From positions 1 to 64,000 of the forward strand of contig JAUTXP010000003.1 in the NCBI GenBank assembly GCA_030837965.1: 64,000 nucleotides of DNA, given 5' to 3'. A model generated the notes under the pieces. The model was not told where the DNA came from, did not search any database, and saw only the letters and a list, made by a program, of their open reading frames with translations. Shown here piece after piece: positions 19,113 through 26,758 of the stretch. Each line of letters opens with the position of its first letter. Within the stretch, counting starts at the first letter, position 1. Source of the stretch: Acidimicrobiaceae bacterium (lineage in GTDB: Bacteria > Actinomycetota > Acidimicrobiia > Acidimicrobiales > JAUTXP01). A program made the position numbers and the translations under genes.

Positions 19113-20116
19113 TGGGTCCGTGGATGCGGTTGGCCGGGCCGACGGGGCCGACGGCGTGAGCTGGGTCCGGGGGTGCTCGGCCAGTCCGCCCGCCCTGCGC
19201 ACCGCCCCCCGCACCATGCGGCCCACGTCCTCGCGCTCCTTGACCGGGAGGTAGGCCCGACCGCCATAGCGCTGGTCGTACTGGTCGACCAGGTCGGGGC
19301 GGGCGTCGGCCAGCCAGGACATGAAGTGCTCGCGCACACCGCGCCGAAGGTGCAGCGGGATGCCGCCGACCGAGACCGCGCCCGCGTCCACGCAGGCCCG
19401 CACGACTTCCTCGATCTGGTCGGGCGGTCGGACATGGCCGGGAGGATGGGAGCGACCAGCACGCCGCAAGGGATGCCCGCCTCGTTGAGCTTGCGCACGG
19501 CCTCCACCCGCCGACGGGGGTGGGGCGTGCCCGGCTCCGTGGCCCGCCATACGTCCTCGTCGAGGGTGCCGATGCTGAAGTTGCAGCGCACGTCGGTGAC
19601 GGCCGCGGCCTGTTCGAGCAGGTCGAGGTCGCGCAGGATCAGGGTCGACTTGGTCAGGATGGAGAACGGGTTGGCCGCCTCGCCCAAGGCCCGGATGACG
19701 CCTTGGGTCAGGTGGTACTTGCCCTCGCAGCGCTGGTACGGGTCGGTGTTGGTGCCCATGGCGATGTGGTCGCCGGTCCACTTGGGCGAGCGCAGTTCGG
19801 CCCGCAGCCGCTCGACGGCGTTGACCTTGACGACGATCTTGGTCTCGAAGTCACGGCCGATGCCCAGCCCGAGGTAGTCGTGCGTGGGCCGGGCGAAGCA
19901 GTAGGTGCAGGCGTGGCTGCAGCCCCGGTAGACGTTGATGGTGAAGTGGAAGGGAAGCTGGGCCGCTTTCGGGATCTCGTTGATGATGGTGCGGGCGTTG
20001 ACGTGGAGGAACTCGAGGCCGCGGAACTCGCCGGAGCCGACGTGGCGGTCGACCAGTTCCTCGTCCGAGAAGAAGGCGCCCTGCCCGTCGGTCTGGTCGG
20101 CCAGCTTCCAACGCAT
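19068..20116 (-). pseudogene. Rv2578c-family radical SAM protein, frameshifted
   Basis: From ATG 20116 the frame gives a radical SAM protein: FHFTINVYRGCSHACTYCFA carries the CxxxCxxC iron-sulfur motif (about residues 70-77), followed by AMGTNTDPYQ and FSILTKSTLILRD. After VLVAPILPAMSDRP the frame breaks at about 19418-19424. The rest continues in another frame (DQIEEVVRACVDAGAVSVGG to a TAA at 19068). One missing base explains it; the sum would be about 349 aa, close to the usual 340. It may be a real inactivation or a sequencing error. Family relatives are similar to spore photoproduct lyase; their substrate is not established. Confidence 0.85.
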
Positions 20117-20129
20117 GGGCTTGAGCATA
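20117..20129 (-). promoter_or_regulatory. -10 box of the radical SAM gene
   Basis: On the minus strand TATGCT is followed by CAAGCCC and ATG 20116, a 7-nt spacing that supports ATG 20116 over the in-frame ATG at 20128. Confidence 0.6.
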
Positions 20130-20130
20130 G

Positions 20131-20146
20131 TCGAACGTGTGTTCGC
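20131..20146. promoter_or_regulatory. SOS (LexA) box-like site
   Basis: TCGAAC-GTGT-GTTCGC matches 11 of 12 defined positions of the actinobacterial/Bacillus SOS box TCGAAC-N4-GTTCGA. It lies immediately upstream of the -10 box of the radical SAM gene, where LexA would block transcription. Confidence 0.7.
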
Positions 20147-20181
20147 CTTGCGGGGTCGGGCAGGCGGGCCGGGGCTGTTCT

Positions 20182-20232
20182 GCATTTGGGCGCAGTTGTG
20201 CACCGCACGGGTTGTCAACTGCGCCCAAATGC
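20182..20232. terminator. 17-bp perfect inverted repeat after the TetR gene
   Basis: GCATTTGGGCGCAGTTG (20182-20198) pairs perfectly with 20216-20232, leaving a 17-nt loop. It lies between the stop of the TetR gene and the start of the radical SAM gene on the same strand. It can act as a terminator, but the stem is unusually long and there is no U-tract. Confidence 0.7.
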
Positions 20233-20266
20233 CAAAACCGCGGGGTCGGTTTGGTCGGTGGCTCGC

Positions 20267-20884
20267 TCAGTCGGTTTCGTGGGGTGGGTGGTCGGACCGC
20301 CAGGAGCCGACGAGGGCGACAAGCGCCTTCGTGGTCAGGTCGACCATCTCGTCGTCTCGCTTGGCCGTGCCCTCCTCCAGCCAGTGGAGCACGGCGTCCA
20401 CGAGGAACGACACCACCAGCTCGGCCTGCCAGGCCCTGACCTTGCGGTCGCCGGCCACGTCGACCCGTGCCAACAGCGTGCGGGAGAGGCCCACAGCCTG
20501 GGCCCGGAAGCGCTCGGCGTGATCGGCGAACTGCGGCTCGCGCGCGGCATGTCGCCACAAGAGCACGAAGCCGTCAGGGTCCTCGCGGCCGACGGTGAGC
20601 AGCGTGCGCACGCCGACGCCGCGGCCGCGGGGGTCGCGGGCCAAGCCGGTGACGATCTCCTCGGCCAGGCGGGTGGAGACCCGTTCGAGCACGGCCTCGT
20701 AGAGGTCCTCCTTGGACTCGAAGTGGCGGTAGACGATGAGCTTGGTGATGCCCGCCTCGGCGGCCACGTCGTCCATGGAGGTGGCCGAAAAACCCTTGTG
20801 GGCAAAGGCCGTGGCCGCAGCTTTCAGGATGGCTGCCCTGCGCTCGGGCCGGGACAGAAGCTGACGGGCGGTGGCCTGTGTCAC
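20267..20884 (-). CDS. TetR family transcriptional regulator
   Basis: 205 aa. The N-terminal helix-turn-helix is complete (RRAAILKAAATAFAHKGFSA, then TSMDDVAAEAGITKLIVYRH and FESKEDLYEAVLE). The C-terminal part is the ligand/dimer domain. GTG 20884 is preceded by TACACT and 7 nt. The divergent gene at 20922 starts 37 bp away and a 10-bp inverted repeat between them is the likely operator, so it probably represses itself and the diiron-like gene. Confidence 0.92.
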   Translation of the reverse strand: MTQATARQLLSRPERRAAILKAAATAFAHKGFSATSMDDVAAEAGITKLIVYRHFESKEDLYEAVLERVSTRLAEEIVTGLARDPRGRGVGVRTLLTVGREDPDGFVLLWRHAAREPQFADHAERFRAQAVGLSRTLLARVDVAGDRKVRAWQAELVVSFLVDAVLHWLEEGTAKRDDEMVDLTTKALVALVGSWRSDHPPHETD

Positions 20885-20887
20885 GTT

Positions 20888-20919
20888 GCCAAGTGTATAC
20901 GCATGAGTTTACACTTGGC
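20888..20919. promoter_or_regulatory. TetR operator merged with two divergent -10 boxes
   Basis: GCCAAGTGTA (20888-20897) and TACACTTGGC (20910-20919) are perfect inverted arms 12 bp apart. TACACT in the right arm is the -10 of the plus-strand gene (6 nt before ATG 20922); its mirror in the left arm is the -10 of tetR (7 nt before GTG 20884). One bound dimer would cover both promoters. Confidence 0.85.
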
Positions 20920-20921
20920 GC

Positions 20922-21965
20922 ATGACGACCCTCCAGACGGAGTGGACGGCGCGGGAGCTGTTGGAGACCGACGCCGTCGTCGAGCCCTTGTATGCAGGCG
21001 GGGTGCGATGCCATGGCGGCTTCGACGAGGCGGGCGCATACGTGTCGCCTCGGACCAAGAACCGCCTTCCTGCCATCGCCGCCTGGCAGCAGCAGCGGGC
21101 CGACGAGTTCGGCACGCCGTTGCTCGACATCCCGCTGTCGACCTGGCCCGAGAACTACCCCAACGTCAAGCAGGCCAAGTTCTTGTTGGAGGAGGGCGTG
21201 GCCGACCCGATCATCGCCACCCTCACCCGCATCGGGACGGTCGAGGGCTTCGGGGCCATGATCCGCTACTCGATGATCCCGGACTGGCAGCGCTGCTTCG
21301 ACGAGGACGTGCGGGGCACGGCGTTGGCCCATCTGGACAAGGGCCTGTTCGAGGCCCACGCCAGAGACGAGGCGGGCTATGGCGACGAGGGCGGCCATAA
21401 GCAGATGTGGTTCGCGGCGCGCGATGTGGCCTTCGACAACCCGGTCAGCGAGGACCAGTCGCAGATCATGCTCCAGCGCATGGGCCTGGTCCGCACCGGC
21501 GCGGGCGGCTCGGCCAAGGCCGTCGTCCCCGAGCCGCTCTTCCCCGACATCGACCCCGACCTCGAGATGCTGCTGGTCCGCATGACGTCGCTGCTGTTGA
21601 TCGAGATCAGCGCCTTCCATGTGTTCGCATGGGCCGAAGAGGTGCTGGCCGACACGGACCTGGTCGGCGGCGAGGGCGAGGCGGCCCGGCTGGTGTCGTA
21701 CGTGCGGGCCGACGAGACGCCGCATGTCGAGTACCTGAAGACGGTGCTGTCCGAGATGCGGGACCGGACGTTCGTGGGCCAGTCGGGCCGCACGTATCCG
21801 GGCACCGAGGTGGTGGGCCGCATCTGGGACCGGGCCAAGGCCGACTCGCTCGGCGTGCGCCGGGAGCAGAACATGGCGCTCACTGTGCGCGAGGTCGAGC
21901 ACGCCTTGGCCGGCCATGCGCGCGGCGGCGAGATCCTGGCCCAGTTCCACGCCCTGGCCTCGTAG
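20922..21965 (+). CDS. putative diiron (ferritin-like) protein, function unknown
   Basis: 347 aa, leaderless ATG. I do not recognise a named family, but several helices carry possible iron ligands: FEAHARDEAGY with EGGHKQMWFAARD (E..H), LLIEISAFHVFAWAEEVL, and RADETPHVEYLKTVLSEM (E..H). These ExxH pairs in long helices suggest a ferritin-like diiron-carboxylate site. The N-terminus (WTARELLETDAVVEPLYAGG) is not recognisable. Control by the divergent TetR suggests response to a small hydrophobic molecule. No signal peptide. Confidence 0.6.
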   Translation: MTTLQTEWTARELLETDAVVEPLYAGGVRCHGGFDEAGAYVSPRTKNRLPAIAAWQQQRADEFGTPLLDIPLSTWPENYPNVKQAKFLLEEGVADPIIATLTRIGTVEGFGAMIRYSMIPDWQRCFDEDVRGTALAHLDKGLFEAHARDEAGYGDEGGHKQMWFAARDVAFDNPVSEDQSQIMLQRMGLVRTGAGGSAKAVVPEPLFPDIDPDLEMLLVRMTSLLLIEISAFHVFAWAEEVLADTDLVGGEGEAARLVSYVRADETPHVEYLKTVLSEMRDRTFVGQSGRTYPGTEVVGRIWDRAKADSLGVRREQNMALTVREVEHALAGHARGGEILAQFHALAS

Positions 21966-22000
21966 CGCGCCGAGCCGTCAGTCTCAGTCGAGGAGGGCAG

Positions 22001-22068
22001 TCGGTCGAGCTGAGCCGTCAGTCGAGCTGCGCCGTCGGTCGAGCTGAGCCGTCAGTCGAGCAGCGCGA
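22001..22068. repeat. 17-bp tandem repeat at the end of the ArsC-like gene
   Basis: Four units of TCRGTCGAGCTGMGCCG run from 22001 to 22068 with few changes. The last unit encodes the C-terminus and stop of the ArsC-like gene; the other three fill the spacer up to the convergent gene. Confidence 0.85.
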
Positions 22069-22405
22069 GCAGCCTCTCGGGCGGGCGGGCGATGACGGCC
22101 TTGTCGCCCCGCACCACGATCGGACGCTCCAACAAGATGGGGTGCTCGACAATGGCGTCGAGCAGTTGGTCGGCCGTCACCGACGGGTCGCCGAGGTGCT
22201 CGTCTTTGTACACGTCTTCGCCGGTCCGCATCATCTGGCGGGGGTCGTCGACGCCCAAGAGGCCCATGAGCCGGTCGAGGTCGGCACGGGTCGGCGGGGT
22301 GTCGAGGTAGCGGACGAAGGTGGCCTCGATGCCGTGCTCGTCCAGGATGCTCTGGGCCGTGCGGCACTTGGAACAGCTCGGGTTGAAGTAGACCTGCGTG
22401 TCCAT
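22052..22405 (-). CDS. ArsC/Spx-family glutaredoxin-like protein (arsenate-reductase-like)
   Basis: 117 aa. Thioredoxin-fold ArsC family with the catalytic Cys in VYFNPSCSKCRTA (Cys11, second Cys14), RYLDTPPTRADLDRL after strand 2, and ILLERPIVVRGDKAVIARP with the conserved Arg-Pro-Ile. It may reduce arsenate with glutathione/mycothiol-type thiols or, like YfgD, have another role; no ars genes are nearby. TAGACT lies 8 nt before ATG 22405. The start codon shares CATG with the divergent gene. Confidence 0.85.
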   Translation of the reverse strand: MDTQVYFNPSCSKCRTAQSILDEHGIEATFVRYLDTPPTRADLDRLMGLLGVDDPRQMMRTGEDVYKDEHLGDPSVTADQLLDAIVEHPILLERPIVVRGDKAVIARPPERLLALLD

Positions 22406-23072
22406 GGGGAGGCGAGTCTACGTAGCAGTGGTAGGCCCGGGCCGGGCGTCCAGCGACCAAGATCGTGACGCCGAGGCCATCGGGCGCGGGCTGGGCCTAG
22501 CGGGCGCCACCGTCGTGTGCGGCGGGCTGGGCGGCGTCATGGCCGCGGCCTGTCGGGGCGCCAGGGCGGGGGGCGGAATCACGGTTGGCCTGCTGCCCGG
22601 CGACGACCGCGACGAGGGCAACCGCTGGCTGGACGTGGCCGTGGCCACCGGGCTGGGCGAGGCCCGCAACGCGCTCGTCGTCCGAGCCGCCGACGTGGTG
22701 GTCGCGGTGGGCGGCGAGTACGGCACGTTGTCCGAGATCGCCTTGGCCTTGAAGACCGGAAAGCCTGTGGTTGGGCTGCGTTCGTGGGGCATCGACGGCA
22801 TGACCTCGGTCGGCACGGCCGACGAGGCCGTGACCACCGCCCTGTCCCTGGCCGGCGCCGCGCAGCCAGCTTCGGCCACGGCGTCATCGGTCTTGCCGGA
22901 CCTCGACCGACGTGACTCGCCGAGGTCGCCCAACCACCGCGAGCAGCCCGGCCAGACCGACCAGACCGACCAGACCGACCCGCCTGCCCCGCCCGCGGGC
23001 CAGACCGACGCGCCTGACTTGCCGCCCGACGAGCCCGACCGGGGCGGCCAGTCTGGTCGCCGCCTCCGCTGA
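22404..23072 (+). CDS. TIGR00725/LOG-like Rossmann protein with low-complexity tail
   Basis: 222 aa from ATG 22404 (GTG 22398 is an alternative). VYVAVVGPG, then ATVVCGGLGGVMAAACRGA and VVVAVGGEYGTLSEIALAL are the nucleotide-binding motifs of TIGR00725 proteins, relatives of LOG/lysine decarboxylase and of molybdenum-cofactor carrier proteins. The core ends at about residue 150. A Pro/Asp/Gln-rich tail follows, with an Asp-Gln-Thr tripeptide repeated three times, encoded by a 9-bp DNA repeat. It nearly abuts the histidine kinase on the opposite strand. Confidence 0.75.
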   Translation: MGRRVYVAVVGPGRASSDQDRDAEAIGRGLGLAGATVVCGGLGGVMAAACRGARAGGGITVGLLPGDDRDEGNRWLDVAVATGLGEARNALVVRAADVVVAVGGEYGTLSEIALALKTGKPVVGLRSWGIDGMTSVGTADEAVTTALSLAGAAQPASATASSVLPDLDRRDSPRSPNHREQPGQTDQTDQTDPPAPPAGQTDAPDLPPDEPDRGGQSGRRLR

Positions 23073-23076
23073 GCGT

Positions 23077-24621
23077 CTACGACCGAAGCGCGGGCTCGCA
23101 CGGGAAGGTGACCCAGAACGTGGTCCCCTCCCCCGGCCTGCTGCTCAGCCCGACCGTGCCTCCGAGCAGGTCGCTGAGCCTGCGCACGATCCAAAGCCCC
23201 AGGCCGGTCCCCGGCACGCCCGCGGCCACGCTCTGCCGGGTCCGGTAGAACTGCTCGAAGACGCGGGCCTGCTCCTCGGCCGGGATGCCCTGACCCCGGT
23301 CGGACACGTCGAAGCGGACCGAGTCCCCCTCCCGCCGCACGGTCACGATCACCTCGCTGGTGGGCGGAGCGTGCTTGACCGCATTGGACACCAAGTTGTC
23401 GAGCAGCTCCCGTACGAGCTGCGGGTCGCTTCGGAATGACAGGGGCGCGTCGTCCTCACACATCCATTGCAAGCTGACGTCTGCGGCCAGACCCATCGTG
23501 TCCTCGCTGATGGCGCGGCCCAACCCGGCCACGTCAATGACCGCGGGCTTGCCCGCCGGCGATACGCCCATGGGCTCGTCGAGAAGGGCGCCCTCGGCCA
23601 GGCGCTGGATGCGGTCGTGGGCCCGGTCCACGGCCGCGAAGGCTTCGGTGCGCTCGGTCGCGCTGAGGGCGTCGTAGTGCTGGTGGAGGGTGGCCATGAA
23701 ACCTTTGGCCACGGTCAGCGGGGTGCGGATGTTGTGCAAGGCGGTGTCCATCAAGGCCCGGCGGGCGGCCGCCGCCTCCTGCTGTGACTCCCTGGCCTTC
23801 ACCAGCGACACGGCGATGGCGCCATGGGCGGCCAATTCCGTGAGCATGGCCTCGTCGATCTCGTCAAACGGCTGGCGCTCGGGGCCGTTGGCCACGGCCA
23901 GCTCGCCCACGACCTGATCGTCCACCAGGATGGGCGCGGCGAGCAAGGCGGCGATGGGCGGGTGCTCCACCGGTATGCCCACTCCCGCGGGGTGGCCACG
24001 GATGTCGTTGATCCTGGCCACGGTCTTGGTCTTCACGGGCACGGCCAACAGGCCCACCACCCTCGGCAAGCGGGCGGGGAACAGGTCTCGCGGCGCGTTG
24101 TAGACGAAGTGGTCGATCTCCGGTCCGTTGTCGTGGACCGTGATGAGCGCGCTGAAGTCCGCCCTGGTCAGGTCCTTGGCCGCATCGACGATCCGCGTCA
24201 GCAGCACGTCCAGCGACGACTCGGCGAGCAGCTCGCGCGCCAGCCCGTTGAGGGTCTTCAGGCCTTTGGCATGACGGCGATCGTCGGTGACGTCGTGCAT
24301 GACCACGACGGTGGGCGGATCATCCTGGCCTGCCAACCGCCAGGCCGTGGCCTCAAACACCCGCTCGCAGCCGTTGGTGCAGTCGATGACCGACTGACCC
24401 CCGGCCTCCACCAGGTGCCACAGCACGACGAGCCCGTCGCCGAACACGGGCATCAGGTCCGTGCCCGGATGTGTGGCGTCGTCAGCCGACAGGCCCAGCA
24501 CCCGCTCCGCGCTCGGACTCCAGGCGACGATCTGGCCCGGCCGGGCGATGACGATGGCCTCGCTGACATTGAAGAACAGCTCGCCGACGGCGCCGGTGAC
24601 GACCGAGAAACGCTCGCTCAT
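23077..24621 (-). CDS. PAS-GAF sensor histidine kinase (soluble)
   Basis: 514 aa. There is no membrane segment, so it is cytosolic. Residues about 12-130 are a PAS domain (ELFFNVSEAIVIARPGQIVA), about 150-280 a GAF domain (LLTRIVDAAKDLTRADFSAL to VVGELAVANGPE). The phospho-acceptor His is in HNIRTPLTVAKGF (about residue 295), the N box NLVSNAVKHAPP, G1 DRGQGIPAEEQ and G2 GTGLGLWIVRRL. GAGGAG stands just before ATG 24621. The response regulator at 25180 is the probable partner; both genes lie on the same strand with a small gene between them on the other strand. Confidence 0.92.
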   Translation of the reverse strand: MSERFSVVTGAVGELFFNVSEAIVIARPGQIVAWSPSAERVLGLSADDATHPGTDLMPVFGDGLVVLWHLVEAGGQSVIDCTNGCERVFEATAWRLAGQDDPPTVVVMHDVTDDRRHAKGLKTLNGLARELLAESSLDVLLTRIVDAAKDLTRADFSALITVHDNGPEIDHFVYNAPRDLFPARLPRVVGLLAVPVKTKTVARINDIRGHPAGVGIPVEHPPIAALLAAPILVDDQVVGELAVANGPERQPFDEIDEAMLTELAAHGAIAVSLVKARESQQEAAAARRALMDTALHNIRTPLTVAKGFMATLHQHYDALSATERTEAFAAVDRAHDRIQRLAEGALLDEPMGVSPAGKPAVIDVAGLGRAISEDTMGLAADVSLQWMCEDDAPLSFRSDPQLVRELLDNLVSNAVKHAPPTSEVIVTVRREGDSVRFDVSDRGQGIPAEEQARVFEQFYRTRQSVAAGVPGTGLGLWIVRRLSDLLGGTVGLSSRPGEGTTFWVTFPCEPALRS

Positions 24622-24835
24622 GATCTCCTCGAGTCGGCGGGGCGCGGGCGGCTGCCGAGGGGCGCTTCCGGCATCGTATGGGCCAAGCCGCACCGGCTCC
24701 GGCTGGAGCGGGCCATGTCGGCATAGTCCCACTGTCAACCGAAAAATGGCCCGATCGGGCTCTATCGCCGGAATGCCCGATTTGCCAGGCTGCCATCAAG
24801 GGCCGGGACGCACCCGGGAAGCAAGGGGACCAGCA

Positions 24836-25129
24836 ATGGCGACGGCAACCGCGAGGGCAGGGGCAGTGGAGACGGCAACGACCAGTGGGCCGAGGGAGCA
24901 ACCCTGGCAACCGGGCCGGTCCACGACGCAGACGGCGGCTCGGCGAACGACGAAGTCCGCGGCCATGCGCCAAGGCGCCCGCACGCGCATGGACACCGGC
25001 GGCGGCTGGGCCGTTCGCAACGCGGTGGGCCAGGTCGTGGTCATCTTCGAGGGCCACGACGCACAGGCTGCGGCCGACGAGTGGGCCAGTGGGCGCCGCT
25101 ACACCGTGCAGGCCGTGTCGGTCGACTGA
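24836..25129 (+). CDS. small hypothetical protein between kinase and response regulator
   Basis: 97 aa from ATG 24836, with AAGGGGA 7 nt upstream. The first half is Thr/Ala/Arg-rich and looks disordered. The second half (GGGWAVRNAVGQVVVIFEGH, then DAQAAADEWASGRRYTVQAV) looks like a small alpha/beta fold. A shorter version would start at ATG 24964. Family not recognised. Its upstream region shares AAAAATGGCCCG with that of the response regulator. Confidence 0.55.
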   Translation: MATATARAGAVETATTSGPREQPWQPGRSTTQTAARRTTKSAAMRQGARTRMDTGGGWAVRNAVGQVVVIFEGHDAQAAADEWASGRRYTVQAVSVD

Positions 25130-25179
25130 CCGTGTCGGTGTCTGTGCGCGCGCCCGCGACGGCCTCAAGCCGCGGGCGG

Positions 25180-25581
25180 CTAGCTGGGTGAGAGGCTGAG
25201 CAGCGCCGACTCCACCTCTTCGAGCGGGATGCCCTTGGTCAGAACGGCATGGGCCCCGAGTGCGAAGGCCTTGCGGCGCACGGTGGGGGACGCGAAGGCG
25301 GACAGCACCACGATCTTGGTGTCGGGCGCATGCTTGCGGATCTCGGAAATGGCAGCCAGCCCGTCCACGACCGGCATGGCCAGGTCGAGCACGATCTCGT
25401 CGGGGTGCTCCCGGATGACGAGGTCGATCAATTCGTCGCCCGACTCGACCTCGCCGGTGATCTCGAAGCGGCCCTCGATCTCCAGCCACGTCCGCAACAA
25501 GAAGCGGATCTCGCCGTTGTCGTCGGCCAGCACGATGCGGATAGGTCGAGCCCGTACGTCGACGACCTCTTTGGGGGCCAC
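25180..25581 (-). CDS. single-domain response regulator (CheY-like)
   Basis: 133 aa. GTG 25581 is chosen because GGAGG precedes it by 7 nt. It is a stand-alone receiver: acidic pair Asp20/Asp21 in IVLADDNGEIRFLL, phospho-acceptor Asp66 in IVLDLAMPVVDG, Ser in IVVLSAFAS and Lys in AVLTKGIPLEEV. There is no DNA-binding domain, so output must be through protein contacts. Likely phosphorylated by the PAS-GAF kinase at 23077-24621. Confidence 0.92.
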   Translation of the reverse strand: MAPKEVVDVRARPIRIVLADDNGEIRFLLRTWLEIEGRFEITGEVESGDELIDLVIREHPDEIVLDLAMPVVDGLAAISEIRKHAPDTKIVVLSAFASPTVRRKAFALGAHAVLTKGIPLEEVESALLSLSPS

Positions 25582-25756
25582 GCGGCATCCTCCGCCGGAG
25601 GGCCGGCCTTTGCGGCACACCCCGGACACGGCAAGGGTAGAAGTCGCGGTTGCTCGCTGCCGGGCGAGTCAGCGGGCCATTTTTGTCAATGGTCACGGGC
25701 GCGATATGGCTGTTTCCCGCCCATAGGGCGACATGAAGCCGAAGGAGCAGGGCTCG

Positions 25757-25842
25757 TGCCCGGGGTGGGATTCGAACCCACACGGCCCTTGCGGGCCAGA
25801 GGGGTTTAAGCCCCCCGCGGCTGCCGATTACGCCACCCGGGC
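25757..25842 (-). tRNA. tRNA-Leu (anticodon UAA)
   Basis: 86 nt on the minus strand. Acceptor arms GCCCGGG and CCCGGGC pair fully, with discriminator A and no encoded CCA. The anticodon loop is CTTAAAC with anticodon TAA, reading the rare codon UUA. The long variable arm TGGCCCGCAAGGGCCG marks it as Leu, and the T arm is GTGGG-TTCGAAT-CCCAC. No other tRNA is near. Confidence 0.95.
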
Positions 25843-25853
25843 TCGGCGTCAGG

Positions 25854-26429
25854 CTACCGGTCCGGGTGGGCGCCCAGGTCGAGGGCGAAGGCAAGCAATG
25901 GGATATCCGGCTCCGGCACCCAGTCCCGCTCCGGCACCCGCCTGAACCCAGCCGCCGCGTAGAGCCGGTGGGCATCGTGCATCCAAGCCCCTGAGTGCAG
26001 CACCAGGCGTTCCTTGCCTGCCCCCCGTGCCCGATCCACGCACGCGTCGACCAGCGCCCGACCCACGCCGCGGCCTTGCGCGGCAGGCGCCACCGCAAGC
26101 ATGCGCATGCTGACCTCGCCGGGTCGAAGATGTTCAGCCAACGGCGACGCGTCATCCGGCACATAGGTGACGCACCCCAAGACCGGCCTCGGCCAGGTCG
26201 GCCCGTCCGCTTGACCGGCACCCATGACAGACCGCGGGTCCGCCCCATCGCCCGAGTCGTCCAGGGCCACCAAGACCACAGCCACGCGGGCTCGCTCAGC
26301 GACGGCGCGCAATTCCGCCGCGTACCCGTCATCGGCCACCGGTGGCGTGCCTGCCACGGCCCGATAGGCGGCCACCACCAACTCCCCTGCCTGCGTCGCC
26401 TCGTCATCCCTGACCTCCCGAACCTCCAT
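25854..26429 (-). CDS. GNAT family N-acetyltransferase
   Basis: 191 aa. The acetyl-CoA loop is in MRMLAVAPAAQGRGVGRALVDA (Q/RxxGxG/A form), preceded by VLGCVTYV and followed by the LHSGAWMHDAHRLYAAAGFR motif that ends most GNAT domains. The acceptor substrate is unknown. ATG 26429 overlaps by one base the stop of the upstream hypothetical gene (TGATG), so the two are co-translated. The tRNA-Leu gene follows 11 bp after its end on the same strand. Confidence 0.88.
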   Translation of the reverse strand: MEVREVRDDEATQAGELVVAAYRAVAGTPPVADDGYAAELRAVAERARVAVVLVALDDSGDGADPRSVMGAGQADGPTWPRPVLGCVTYVPDDASPLAEHLRPGEVSMRMLAVAPAAQGRGVGRALVDACVDRARGAGKERLVLHSGAWMHDAHRLYAAAGFRRVPERDWVPEPDIPLLAFALDLGAHPDR

Positions 26430-26749
26430 CAAGCCGCCTGCGCGTCGAGCTGGGCCAAGGCCGAGCGCAGGGCGAGCCGCCAACCTTCTGCGGCCTGGCC
26501 AGTGAGCCGGTTGGCGACCAGCACACCCTCCACCAGGTCGGCAATGACATCGGCGACCTCGCGGCCGCGAACACGAACGGACACCATGCATGTGCCCTCG
26601 CCCGTCCAACGGATGGTGCGGTCCACGCCCGCCAGGCGGGGCGGACTGCGAAAGCCGGGCACGGCCAGGCCGTGACGACGGGCCTCGGCCGCCAGCAGAC
26701 GGGCGAGGGAACTGAAGCGAAGAGAAGCGGATGTGTCCACGGGGGTCAT
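26429..26749 (-). CDS. small hypothetical protein
   Basis: 106 aa. FSSLARLLAAEARRHGLAVP and RTIRWTGEGTCMVSVRVRGR are the most distinctive parts; residues 70-105 form an amphipathic helical C-terminus (LTGQAAEGWRLALRSALAQL). The FRSPPR...RTIRW layout is of a kind seen in uncharacterised actinobacterial proteins. Coupled to the GNAT gene. Its ATG lies 10 bp from a long inverted repeat shared with the divergent nuclease gene. Confidence 0.65.
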   Translation of the reverse strand: MTPVDTSASLRFSSLARLLAAEARRHGLAVPGFRSPPRLAGVDRTIRWTGEGTCMVSVRVRGREVADVIADLVEGVLVANRLTGQAAEGWRLALRSALAQLDAQAA

Positions 26750-26758
26750 GGTGCCGGC

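Noticed and set aside
22920-23072. Separate gene for the Asp-Gln-Thr-rich stretch
   Set aside because: It is in frame with the TIGR00725-like protein and best explained as its slippage-derived tail.
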